In this document: positions 33,867 to 43,965 of the stretch, one piece after another
How the letters are laid out: every line of letters begins with the position of its first letter
How positions within the stretch are numbered: position 1 is the first letter of the stretch
Origin: Elymus sibiricus
Lineage: Eukaryota > Streptophyta > Magnoliopsida > Poales > Poaceae
NCBI GenBank assembly: GCA_039707655.1
Contig: CM077671.1
Span: forward strand, 369,893,220-369,957,219
Length of the DNA: 64,000 nucleotides
Direction: 5' to 3'
Program-made: the position numbers and the translations under genes
The notes under the pieces: generated by a model
Databases searched by the model: none
What the model was told of the DNA's origin: nothing
Seen by the model: only the letters and a program-made list of their open reading frames with translations

Positions 33867-34369
33867 ATAAGGCCGCCGGCTGAACTCTTTCTTCTTCCTT
33901 TCTCTCTGTTCTTTCTCAGTTCGAGCTCTCTCTCTCTCATTTTCTCTGTGTAGCTCACCCCCACTCCCCGATCTCTTCGTTTCTCCAGCTACATTCAAAT
34001 CCAAACCACAGAAACAGTAGATCATAGCCATCTCCAGCAGCCTACGGTCATTTTTTTTCCAATGGGATAGGTATTTGTGTGTACAAGTGAGTTGTAGTCA
34101 TGGTGGTGTGAGGAGGAGCAGCCATGGCAAGTTGAGGAGGAGGAGGTGGTTTGGCTGGGCAGCAGGAGGTGGCCGCCGAGGGGGTGGCGTTGGTGTTGTC
34201 CGTTGGTGCAAGTTCTCCGTGAGGTGGCGACACGCGTCGAAGGTATAATCCCGCGTCACATTTTTTTAGTGTTAATTGGTTTGTGCTGTCATTTTAGCGG
34301 TTAGTTAGTGTAGCAGGTAATAATTTTGTTCGTTATGATTAATGAGATGGAAGTGTCTGACAGGTTAAA
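33867..34369 (+). promoter_or_regulatory. Transposase promoter and leader region of the MULE
   Basis: A pyrimidine-rich segment (TTTCTTCTTCCTTTCTCTCTG, 33880-33960) typical of plant leaders is followed by about 300 bp without coding signal. A GT near 34241 (AAGGTATAATCC) and an AG directly before the gene (CTGACAG, about 34358-34364) could delimit a leader intron. No clear TATA box is seen and there is no GGCGGGAA array, unlike the minus-strand genes. Confidence 0.45.
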
Positions 34370-37184
34370 ATGTCTGAATCAGTAAATATGACTGTTTACT
34401 ATGGCCCTGGCAATGTTCGATATAATGAGTTGGGGGTTGATCTTAGCGAGTATAAAAAATGTGTCATGACACTTCCAGACCCGGACAGAGTGGACATTAG
34501 ACAATTGAAGTCCTGGTTGACAACTAGTTTTGGCCTAGATCCTGGGGTATGTTCCGTCAGTATTCAAGCATTGTGGACCAAATCGTGTAAAAATGTGAAG
34601 TGGGAGTTGATGCTGATACATAGGAGCCAGAAGTGGTTGACCCTGTTAAGGCGTTGCAGAGACCGAAAAATCCACCCATATGCCCTAGTGCAACCTGTGG
34701 CGAAGGAGGAGAATACCGGACAACCAGAGGGGGGGGGGTATGAACCCGGGCAGGGCAGTCAAGTGGCTAACGATATTTATTTATCCGGGTCACAGCCAAT
34801 GGATGTGGATGCTAGCCAACCCGAGGAAGAGCCAGATTACGTGCCACACAATTTGTGTGGTAACGATACTGGGCAGAGTAGTCGGTCGGTAATATTAGCT
34901 GGTTCTGGTTTTGCTGATGGCGATGAGGAAGGGGAGGAAATGCAGAGGGTGATGGAGGAAGAGGACAACGATGGACTGGCTGAGGATCTGGATTCTGAAA
35001 ATTCCGAGGATGAAGTGGAGGTACCGATTCCTGTCGCATGGGATCAGGACCTATCGACCGGTCTCACGGTTAACGATGGCCATGAGACTCCATGGCAGTA
35101 TCATCTGAACCAAGTCGAGATAGGTTCTATGCATGATACAAAGAAGAAATTGAAATATGCGGTGGTAAAGTGGGCTATGTCCACGCAGAGGGTTTTCCGG
35201 ACACACATATCAAATCGAACAAACTATACCGTGAAATGTGTTGAAACAGGTTGTCTTGGGATGGTGCACGGGCACGTGCCGAAGTATAACATCCACTGGG
35301 TTGTCACCGATGTTGTTCCACATACTTGTGTGAGGAAAAACCTTCTGGTGAATCATCCGAACCTGTCTTCAACTCTCATTGCGCAACTCATGTATACTGA
35401 GATAGTGGAGAAGAAAGACATGGAAGCAAAACACATCCAGACAGCAGTGAAGGTCAGATGGGATTATCTCATTCCTTACGGGAAGGCTTGGAGGGCTAAG
35501 CAGAAGGCTATGGAGGAAAGGTTTGGGACGTTCTTGGACTCATATGATAATGTTATGCGGCTCCTTCAAGTATTGAAGGAGAGGAATCCCGGCACTTATG
35601 TTAATGTACAATACACAAGATTGGAGAATATACCAGATTTGAAGGTGTTGAAGAGAGTATTCTTTTCTTTTGCTATTTGCATCGAAGCTTTCTGGCATTG
35701 TCCTCCTGTGATGTTTGTGGATGGCACATTCCTGACTGGTCAGTACAAAGGGCAAATCCTTACTGCTATTGGTGTTGACGGGAACAATCAAATCATCCCA
35801 CTTGCCATGGCATTCGTGGAGGGTGAGAACTTTCCAAGATGGATATGGTTCTTGAGGCAAGTGAAAATCGCTATCGTGAAGGACCGACCGAACGTGTGTG
35901 TCATTCATGACAGACATGCTGGTATATTGAAGACCGTGAAGACACTGAGGGATCCAACTGAGAACGAAACAACATCATGGAAGGACATGCAGAGCCGGTG
36001 GTGCATGCGCCATCTTGGGGCAAATTTTTTCTCACAATTCAAGAACAAGCGGTTGATGAACTTGTTCAAAAAATTATGCAAGCAGAATCAGCCACGGAAA
36101 TACAATTTTATTTGGTCAAAACTAGATGAGTTTACTAAGAAGCAGGTTAAAGCCAGAAAGAAAATGGAACAAGATCAGGTTAAATTAGCAACATTCATCG
36201 CAGAGCTAGAGCAGCCTGTAGCTCTTTGTGACTTGCCAGCAATTGACCCTCCTGGCACTAAGAGGCCGAATGGCAGGGCAATAAAGAATTTTACTCAGTG
36301 GATAGAGAAAGAGCCTCCCGTGAATTGGTCTCTCCTGCATGACACCCATGGAGCTAGGTATGGCCACATGACAACCAACCTTGCTGAGGTGTACAACTTT
36401 GTACTTAGAGGAAATAGAGCATTGCCACTCACAGCTATTGTGGAGGCTGTATTCCATGGCACTTTGAGATATTTTAGAGAAAGGCTAGTTAGCAAAGAAG
36501 CATATTGCAGATCATCCGAAGACTCCTTATTGTAGCCGTGTCATGGAGTACATGGCAAAGAAGATAGAGAAAGCAAAGAAGCACACTGTCAGACTCATAG
36601 GTAATCAGGAAAGGAGGTATGAGGTTCAGCTACCTACCGATGGTTTCGGTACGTCAAATGAGGTGAAGACGCATGAGGTAAAAATTGGAACGGAATTTTA
36701 TCCAACGTGTGAATGTACATGCAACAAACCGAAGTTGTTGCACCTTCCTTGCTCACATGTGTTGGCTGCGTGCGGCCAGATTCAGTTGGATGCCATCTCC
36801 TTCGTTTCCCCATACTATTTGAAAGAGTCAGTACGCAACACATGGACCGGTGAGATGACAGGGTTTAGAGTCGTCGGCAATTTCAACAAGGTAAATGATG
36901 ATGAGAGAGTATACATCCCGGATCCTGGTCTTCGGCGAACCAGCAGGGGCAGACGCAAGGTAAAGCGCATCCGAAATCATATGGACCAATCTGAAGCTGG
37001 TGGAGCAACCAGACAGTGTTTGCTATGCGCGAATTATGGGCATAGGATGAAATATTGTCCCGACATTAACAAAGACGGTGCGTCCACATCGACGAGTGCG
37101 ACAATAGGAGCAAGAGGTGGACGTGGTCGAGGCAGTCAAGGCCGAAGGGGACGACGAGGAAGAAATAATTCAGAAGCTATATAG
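34370..37184 (+). pseudogene. mudrA: MuDR/MURA-type MULE transposase, one frameshift
   Basis: This is the transposase that binds the TIRs and catalyses cut-and-paste transposition. The first frame (34370-36535, 721 codons) has an N-terminal region (MSESVNMTVYYGPGNVRYNE), an acidic linker (about residues 150-225), a MuDR DNA-binding-like part (about 245-335) and the catalytic domain: Asp451 in FVDGTFLTGQ, Asp514 in VIHDRHAGI, CMRHLGANF, and Glu673 in TTNLAEVYNF. The frame breaks near 36490-36515; the +1-shifted frame reads HIADHPKTPYCSRVMEYMAKK and continues to 37184 with a SWIM zinc finger (CECTC, then LPCSHVLAACG), a CCHC knuckle (CLLCANYGHRMKYC) and an Arg/Gly-rich tail. Without the single indel it would be about 937 aa, full MURA size with all catalytic residues. 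Confidence 0.92.
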
Positions 37185-37185
37185 T

Positions 37186-37345
37186 GTCGGACTATGTTTT
37201 AATTTGCGATATGTCGGACTATGTTTTAATTTGTAATATTTCGAACTATGTTTTAATTTGTGATATGTCGGACTATGTTTTAATTTGTGATATGTTGGAC
37301 TATGTTTTAATTTGTGATATGTCGGACTATGTTTTAATTTCAGAT
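37186..37345 (+). repeat. 27-bp tandem repeat, about six units, between transposase and PMD genes
   Basis: The unit GTCGGACTATGTTTTAATTTGTGATAT recurs six times with one or two changes per unit. In the last unit TTTGTGATATG has become TTTCAGATATG, giving a potential 3' splice site two bases before the PMD start codon. Because 27 is a multiple of three, the array stays open in frame (37184-37516), but it does not look like protein. Confidence 0.88.
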
Positions 37346-40205
37346 ATGTCTTCGTATGCGTTGCTTAAAGATGCGATCGATAAAAAACACCGGGCCGCAC
37401 TTATGGAAGCGGGCAAGAATTTAGATGTGTTGATCCCTCGCACCCCAAAGTCTAACTGGATGATACACCCTCAATGGGTTGATAGGTACGTTTGCATATC
37501 ATGTTTTAATTTGTAATAGGTAATATTTGATGCTCGCTAACTGTTTGATGTACATTCTTTTTATTTTGTAGGTTAATGTGGGCTGGACTGCTACCGTTGG
37601 CACGGCTGGTTGAGGGTACATTGGATGAGTGGGTTGATCATCCGGAGTTGGATGAAGCTGGTGAACCAATGCAGCTACGCAAGAGAAAAAGCAAACGCTT
37701 CTCTTACGACAGGTCACTCCTTACCTGCTTAGTAGATAGATGGAGACCGGAGACACATACGTTTCACTTTTCCTGGGGAGAGATGGCGCCTACTCTACAG
37801 GATGTGTCTTACTTGTTGGGATTACCGTTGGCCGGTGCTGCCATAGGTCCTTTAGAGGCAGATCCTGGCTGGCTAGCTACGATGCAGAGCCGTTTTCTAG
37901 CTGCGGTGCCAACTGCTGTGGCCTTAGAGAAAGATCCTCACGGGCCTCGTTTTAAGTGGTTGAGCCAGTTTCAGGTAACCTTCTCGGTCAGCTAAATGAA
38001 TGTTGTTTTTATAGTTGTCCTCACTACATAGAATAATACAAGTCGTTCTGGTTATATGTAGATTGTCGCGCTAGGACACCCCGGAGTTCAGTTGTCCGAG
38101 GCACAGGTTGATCGGTCCCTAGAGGCATATCTTCTTTAGTTGTTCGGGAAGACGATGTTCACAGAGAACCACGTGACCACTGTCGATGCGCGCCTCATCA
38201 GCATTGCACGAGAGATAGCTGATGCTCGTTGCCCAGGGGACATTATGCAGAGGAGTTTTGGTTCTGCTGCGTTGGCAGCTACGTACAGAGGCCTGTGCAA
38301 AGGTTGCATGTTGACCTCCCGTAGATCAGGTGTGGTTGGATGTCCACTATTGTTGCAGCTCTGGTCATATGAGAGGTTCCCTATTGGACGACCCTATGTC
38401 AGCATTGAAAATCCGTTTGGGTTGGTAGACATAGCAGGATCTTATGTGCCACATATCGGCGACTTGCCTACTGTGGGATCTGTTTGGGCACGAAGAGAGG
38501 TAATTTTGTATTACGTAACATTTCATTAGATTATTTCTTGCCATGCAATACTATTACTAATGTTTATTTGTTGTCATGCACAGAGACAGTTTGCGGGTAT
38601 GCAGGTTAAGAGCTGCTACCCGTCCTTCACGGCGCAGTTTGATGCTTTGCACGAGGATGTTGTTATCTGGGAGCCATACTCGGATCAGGCTATAACATCT
38701 AGGTATCCAGTTGGGCTATCTGCCTTGTGCACTAGAGATCAGCACTACTGGATGACCAAGGCGAGATTGGTGTTCGACGTGACGGTGGAGAAGATGGCTC
38801 TTCATAGGGTAATGAGACAGTTCGGTCGCTATCAAGAGGATGAAATTCCAGTTATTCCACACATACCGGACCACGTGCACAAGTAAGTAATTCGAATTTA
38901 GTTGTCAGCACTGCTTTCAGAATGTTTCTTACCACGTTACCCAGTTGTTAATGTCAGGTTCAGCCGCGTAGGAGGGAACAAGTCCATGACTTTCTGGCTT
39001 GAGAACATTGGCCCTTATGTTCTAGAATGGACGACCGCGCCAACACATATCTGGGATGAGGTTAGACCCTTTGACTGGGACAAGTTCGGGTTCTATCTGC
39101 AGCGTTACAGGCATTCAACGAGGATCTACTTGGTTCCTCGTGCTGCTCCCGATCAGATTGAAGAGCCTCTAACCAGCGATATGTACCCAACTTCCTCTAT
39201 TATGGGAACCAGACACCACGCGGTACGCACCCAACTTCCTCTATGTTGTTTCTAATATGTGTACTCATGTCATAACGCGAACATTTACAATTGGCTAACT
39301 CTTCAATGTACAGAGTGACTTGACAGTCGAGGCGCGAGAGGAGGTTTCCGCTTTAATGCGGCGGGTTGATAGTGGGGATACTATCCCACAGCCAGATCTT
39401 CGGACATGGTTGAAGCGTTTTGATGACAAAATACGAGGGATTTACGCAGCAGTGACATGTAGAAGATCTTCGGACGTTGCGGTATCTCGTCCAGGACTTC
39501 GTCCGCCACGTCCATCTGTGCATCGTTCAGAGTCACGGCACATGGCTTCACCGGCGCCACCTCCTTCACAACCAGCAAGGTCATCATGGCATCAGGCACC
39601 TCCTTCACGTCCAGGGAGCTCGGCCTGGCAAGAGCCATCTCCTTCATAGCCGGGGAGGTCATCATGGCATCAGACACCTCCTTCTCATCCAGGGAGCTCG
39701 GCCTGGCAAGAGCCATCTCCTTCACAGCCAGGGAGCTCAGCCTGGCATGAGCCACATCCTTCACAACCAGGGTGGTCTGCCTGGCATGAGCAACATCCTT
39801 CACAACCAGGGGGGTCCGCATGGCATCAACAAATGGGGCCAGGTAACTTTACTTTCGGTTTTTTCTTATAAGCAGTGTACGATCGCAATTCAATTTGACA
39901 TGTGCTTCACTACTACAGTCAGCAACCAGCCGCTTCCGTTCACGCATGTCGTGCAGTCGCCGATGCTTAGTGGTGATGGTTCATTCTTAGACAGCTATGG
40001 CGATGACGATGACCAAGCTGCAAACACGATTGACTTCTCTCAGCCTATGTATCATACTCCACCACCACCACCGACGCAGGAGACACAGACCGATTCAGGC
40101 GAGGCTATTTACGGTCGTGGTTTTCGTGACCCTCGCCCACCGCGTCAGCGCTTATCACCTTCCGGTCCGCGTCCGAGGAAGATCCAGACTTGTCGCCGTC
40201 AGTGA
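37346..40205 (+). pseudogene. Plant mobile domain (MAIN/MAIL-like) protein gene of the MULE
   Basis: Seven exons join in frame at GT-AG borders: 37346-37485, 37572-37974, 38062-38499, 38584-38882, 38958-39222, 39314-39842, 39919-40205 (2361 nt, 786 codons). The N-terminal two thirds match the plant mobile domain, which is shared by host MAIN/MAIL1 silencing proteins and TE proteins: HPQWVDRLMWAGLLPLARL, RWRPETHTFHFSWGEMAPT, DVSYLLGLPLAG, LLQLWSYERFPIGRP. The C-terminal third is Pro-rich with SSWHQ / SAWHE repeats and a basic end (RPRKIQTCRRQ). Two in-frame nonsense codons exist: TAG at 38137-38139 (probably TGG earlier, in YLL-LFGKTMF) and TAG at 39647-39649 (probably CAG). The 336 bp after the stop (40206-40541) show no gene. 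Confidence 0.85.
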
Positions 40206-40541
40206 TATGATTATATATGTATGAAACACCCATGTTAGTTTCAGACTATTCTCATGTATGAGGACTTATCTATGTATCAGACATCCTTCATGTATGTGTT
40301 ACTATCTATGTATGAGTCATTATCTATGTAAGAGACTGATTTGTTTTCAAGGCCAGGTTGGTACATCGGCATTACTCTAATGTTTTACGAGAAACATTTC
40401 CAATCAAACTAAAACAGATAATTAAGATGCACCGAAAATAACATGCGTAAAATAAGATACATAAAAATTAAGATACAACTTGATGCGAATTTTAAGATAC
40501 GACTTGCTGCAATGCGAACGTTACGATACAATAACATAAAT

Positions 40542-41211
40542 CTACTGAGTCCAACGGGGATATTTTCCTTTTTCATCACCAGCTTCTTCTGCTGCCTTGG
40601 CTGCACGAGCCCTTTCTTTCTTCATCTGCCTCTCAGCCTCACGGGCCTCCTGTCGCTGCCGGTAAACCTCCACCAGTCGTAGTCCCTCTTCTCGGTTTTT
40701 CTTCTTCATCTCATCAATAAAAGCCCTCTGCTTCACACAGTACTCTTGCCACTCTCTCTCCTGCTCTGCTTTCTCCTCTGCTGCCGCCTTCGCGCGGCGC
40801 TCTTCCGCGTCCAAGCTTGCCCATGCACGACGACCTCTTTCACGAATCTCGGTCACCGCCCAGTCCGGTTTTTTCGTGTCAATCCAACGATAGTACATGC
40901 ACAGAGGCGGAGGAGACTACAACAAAAATAGAAATAGAAATATCAAATCAACAATAATATCAACAACGTTTTTATTCTTGGTGACTTAAACATACCGGAG
41001 GCCTGATGTACGGTGAAGTAGCAACGGGTGGATCTTCCTCATAATTGGCGCACATGAAAAACTTCATGCCCAACCAATCTGAAAAATCCATCACCTCCTT
41101 CACCTTGCAGAGATCGCCACACCAACAACGAAGTACTTCCACCCCCCGAGGCAAAGTCGCACTCTTCATTTTCGTAGGCCTAATGCTTTGATCCGAGCAA
41201 GGCAAACTCAT
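40542..41211 (-). CDS. GRF-type zinc finger protein of the MULE
   Basis: Two exons, 41211-40996 (72 codons, from MSLPCSDQSI) and 40916-40542, join at GT-AG without a frame change: 196 aa, intact. The GRF-type zinc finger is read as CWCGDLCKVK, then GMKFFMCANYEED, then, across the intron, LCMYYRWID, with Cys spacing and the final Trp as in plant GRF proteins. GRF fingers bind single-stranded nucleic acid in some eukaryotic repair proteins; that function is not shown here. The C-terminal 100 residues are a charged helix (EERRAKAAAEEKAEQERE, RQRQEAREAERQMKKERA), probably a coiled coil. It converges on the PMD gene. A TATA box lies 123 bp upstream of the ATG. Confidence 0.8.
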
Positions 41212-41333
41212 AATGACTAGCGCATTGGTGTTTTGAAGTGCGGCTGGAAGATGGAGAAGAGAGTGAGAAAGATCAAGCAGTGTGGGCAGAAGGAAAGAGA
41301 AGAGCGTGAGAGAGAGCAGGCAACGGCATCTCG

Positions 41334-41341
41334 TATATAAA
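41334..41341 (-). promoter_or_regulatory. TATA box of the GRF zinc finger gene
   Basis: On the minus strand the sequence reads CTTTATATACG, 123 bp upstream of the start codon at 41211. The leader between them is C/T-rich, as in many plant genes. Confidence 0.6.
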
Positions 41342-41453
41342 GATGAGGAGCACGGTGTTGTCGGTAGAAGAAAATAAAACACGCGCGTCCGCCGCAGCAA
41401 CAGCACTGCACCGCAGACAGCAGGAATCATACATAGCAGACAAAGCAGCGCCG

Positions 41454-41550
41454 TCACTACAGTCTGCCAATCACTACAGTGTGGGCATCGGAATCAGCGT
41501 CGTCACTACAGTCTGGCCAGTCACTACAGTGTGGACATCGGAATCACCGT
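41454..41550. repeat. 49-bp tandem duplication in the GRF gene upstream region
   Basis: Two copies of TCACTACAGTCTG...TCACTACAGTGTGG...ATCGGAATCA start near 41454 and 41503. The rest of 41212-41761 is otherwise featureless, apart from four GAATTAAACA/GTACAACT repeats at about 41670-41730. Confidence 0.75.
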
Positions 41551-41761
41551 CTGCGCATGGGAAAAAGCAAGGGAAAAGCGAGCTGGCCGAGGGAGAAGTC
41601 GTCGGTGGCAATTGGTTTAGAGAGATAACACTTGTACTGCAAACTACATGCATCCAACTGAAATTAAACATTACCACTGAATTAAACAGTACAACTGAAT
41701 TAAACAGTACAACTGAATTAAACACTACAACATTAAATCAACAGTACTACATAAAACAGTA

Positions 41762-42208
41762 CTACATGAATGCATCATCCTCCTCCTTCGTCGATGCAGA
41801 TCTCTTGCCCTTTGTCGAAGTAGAACTCTTGGCCTTTGACGATGAGGTAGTCTTGACCTTGCTGCTCGGCATGAAGAGGTCATCTTCGTCCTCACAGTCT
41901 GCTGACCATAAATCTGAATTCTTCCTCCCAAGCCTGATGTAAGATTCACTCTTATGCAGTTTGACCTTCTGCCATCTGCCATGCAACCTGAGAAGTTCTT
42001 TCCGTATCTCCTCAAATGTCCTCGGAGGCCACCCACTCCTAGCTAATGAGTGAGCCAACTCATTCATTATGGTGTCACTACTGATGAGTTCCTCCCATGG
42101 AACTACTCTATCATCCATCTTGAAATTGGCGGCTAGTTTGAGAAGACGATCGGACATACCAGAGTGAAAAGTACGATCAAAAGGATAATGAGGATGAGAC
42201 ATCTCCAC
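41762..42208 (-). CDS. Orphan 148-aa protein of the MULE
   Basis: A single intact exon with its own TATA box about 80 bp upstream. I do not recognise the family. Residues 1-95 look globular (FHSGMSDRLLKLAANFKMD, then WEELISSDTIMNELAHSLA, FEEIRKELLRLHGRWQKVK), mostly helical with conserved-looking Trp and Leu, possibly a helix-turn-helix relative of the Myb/SANT kind. Residues 105-140 are acidic then Ser/Lys-rich (SSKAKSSTSTKGKRSAST), suggesting a disordered, nuclear tail. It lies between the GRF and B3-like genes on the same strand, and its promoter layout is shared with the B3-like gene. Confidence 0.65.
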   Translation of the reverse strand: MEMSHPHYPFDRTFHSGMSDRLLKLAANFKMDDRVVPWEELISSDTIMNELAHSLARSGWPPRTFEEIRKELLRLHGRWQKVKLHKSESYIRLGRKNSDLWSADCEDEDDLFMPSSKVKTTSSSKAKSSTSTKGKRSASTKEEDDAFM

Positions 42209-42284
42209 GAAAGGAGGGCGGGAGCGAATGGCGTGAGAGAAAGGGGGGACAGAAGGGTCTGCTCACCCACCTTACTGCGGATGT

Positions 42285-42295
42285 GGTTATATAGG
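42285..42295 (-). promoter_or_regulatory. TATA box of the orphan gene
   Basis: CCTATATAACC on the minus strand, directly downstream of the TTTCCCGCC array and about 80 bp before the ATG at 42208. The sequence just after it (AAGGTGGGTGAG) also follows the TATA box of the B3-like gene, so the promoters appear to be duplicates. Confidence 0.7.
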
Positions 42296-42310
42296 TTCAC
42301 AAGAGAAGAT

Positions 42311-42443
42311 GGCGGGAAAGAAAATGGCGGGAGAGAAAGACGGGTAAGAAAATGGCGGGAGGGAATGGCGGGAGAGAATGGCGGGAGAGAATGGCGGGAA
42401 AGAAAGTGGCGGGAGATTATGGCGGGAAAGAATATGGCGGGAA
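42311..42443 (-). promoter_or_regulatory. Array of nine E2F-like GGCGGGA sites upstream of the orphan gene
   Basis: GGCGGGA occurs nine times in about 130 bp. Four copies continue as GGCGGGAAA, that is TTTCCCGCC read toward the gene, an exact E2F consensus. Spacing is 10-20 bp. Plant E2F/DP factors bind this word in S-phase gene promoters; action here is inferred. Confidence 0.65.
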
Positions 42444-42479
42444 AAGAAAATGGGGGGATAGTAGGGCGACATAGTACGA

Positions 42480-43665
42480 TCACTGTGGCAGATGACTGAA
42501 AACAACAACTAGCTCCTGATCACGCTCTTTGAAGGTTATGAGCACCAAATTGTTTACTTCAATTGACGATGCCAGAAGAAAATTAACGAAACCTTCCTTG
42601 TTCAACACCATTCTACCACCCAAGCCAATAAAGTAGGAACAAGGAATGCTCACAGATATATCATCATCTTCAGAATCCAAAGTAATTTCAAGACTTAAAG
42701 AACCAGTCCTAGGAATTGACAAAAATTCCTTCAAACTCCTCACAACCATGGGCGGAATAACCTGACAAAAAACATCTAGTTATATGATGTTCATCTAACA
42801 AATTTATAACAATATAGTATAGCAAAAACAAATAAATAAACAGTAGGCAAAAACAAAGCTCACCATATGTTGACCATTAACATTCATGGAATCAATCCTA
42901 TGAACAAAAGGAGTACACAATATGTAGTTGTCATCAAAGAGCTGTCGGGACATGACAAACATTTGGTGATAATTCAGACCAAAGATACCACGACTATAAA
43001 AACAACTGTCAACAAGTTCCCTCTGAGTTTCATTCAGATCCTCAAGAGCTACAAAAAAATAATTTCACAAATTGAGCACAACAGCAAATCGTATAAGCTG
43101 AAACAAAACTTAAAATCACTCAAATAAAAAACTTACCAACACAGGGTAAAGGGAAAAACATAACGCCATCCCGATGAAAATCAACACTACACCATGTTCC
43201 ATAGTGCTCGAGCCTAACAGTCATCATGTCACGATGACGGAGACCATAATCATTCACAAGTTCCTTCCAGGAAGGACCATGGAATTTACTGCTCACCCGA
43301 CCATGTGTAAACAGAACATGGTATAAGTTACCCTCACTGTTGTGAAGAGCAAGATCAATATATGTGTCACCCCTCCGAATAGCTAAAGCTCTGCACTCCT
43401 CAATGTATCGAGCAAGATGTGATCTAACACTGCACGGAACATACTACAAAATGAATGGAAGCAAACATCATAATCATATAAACAAAGGCATTATAATACA
43501 TTCCAACCTAAACAACATCAACCATATGCCACAATCAGATAAACAAGATAAGAATCTTACAACACGCCTTGAACAGCGACGATCCAGCACCACAGTGAAG
43601 ACAGACGCACAAGAATCAAAGGAAGAACAAGGGCCACCTGGAGCTCGGCAAAAGGGGCAAGCCAT
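42480..43665 (-). CDS. Two-B3-domain-like protein of the MULE, four exons
   Basis: Exons 43665-43561, 43443-43137, 43048-42864 and 42761-42480 join in frame at GT-AG borders: 879 nt, 292 aa, no internal stop. It starts MACPFCRAPGGPCSSFDSC, with a Cys cluster. The first beta-rich block (about residues 40-135) ends PSWKELVNDYGLRHRDMMTV then FHRDGVMFFPLP, the W..L...YGL..(G/R)D..... pattern of B3 DNA-binding domains. The second (about 215-290) contains SIPCSYFIGLGGRMVLNKEG and EVNNLVLITFKERDQEL. The B3 assignment is by pattern only. A TATA box is 66 bp upstream and a 190-bp E2F-like array precedes it. Because it is intact, it may be under selection or the copy is young. Confidence 0.72.
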
Positions 43666-43730
43666 TACCTGCAAAGAAACGGTGACCAAAAATAACACTA
43701 CACTTGCCTACTCACCCACCTTGCTGAGGG

Positions 43731-43741
43731 GGTTTTATAGG
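43731..43741 (-). promoter_or_regulatory. TATA box of the B3-like gene
   Basis: CCTATAAAACC on the minus strand, 66 bp before the start codon at 43665. The following CAAGGTGGGTGAGTAG parallels the orphan gene promoter. Confidence 0.7.
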
Positions 43742-43756
43742 GTCAGAAGAGAAGAT

Positions 43757-43944
43757 GGCGGGAGAGAATGGCGGGAAAGAAGGGCGGGAGAGAATGGCGG
43801 GAAAGAAGGGCGGGAACGAAACTCGCGGGAAAGAAGGGCGGGAACGAAACTCGCGGTAAATAAGGGCGGGAACGAAACTCGCGGGAAAGAAGGGCGGGAG
43901 AGAATGGCGGGAAAGAAGGGCCTGAACGAAACTTGCGGGAAAAT
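43757..43944 (-). promoter_or_regulatory. Array of about twelve E2F-like GCGGGA sites upstream of the B3-like gene
   Basis: GCGGGA occurs about twelve times in 190 bp. Six copies read TTTCCCGC toward the gene (with C, G or A next). A longer unit containing GGGCGGGAACGAAACTCGCG repeats three to four times, so the array grew by tandem duplication. Confidence 0.65.
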
Positions 43945-43965
43945 GCACTATCCGGAAAGGACTCT

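Noticed and set aside
37186..37345. CRISPR-like array
   Set aside because: Units are directly adjacent with no spacers and the sequence is a plant nuclear genome.
37184..37516. Protein with nine-residue repeats (SDYVLICDM)
   Set aside because: It is the 27-bp tandem array read in frame and then runs into exon 1 of the PMD gene. The repeat is non-coding spacer.
39381..39821. 146-codon minus-strand frame opposite the PMD gene
   Set aside because: It is the antisense shadow of the Pro/Trp/His repeat exon and has no promoter or domain.
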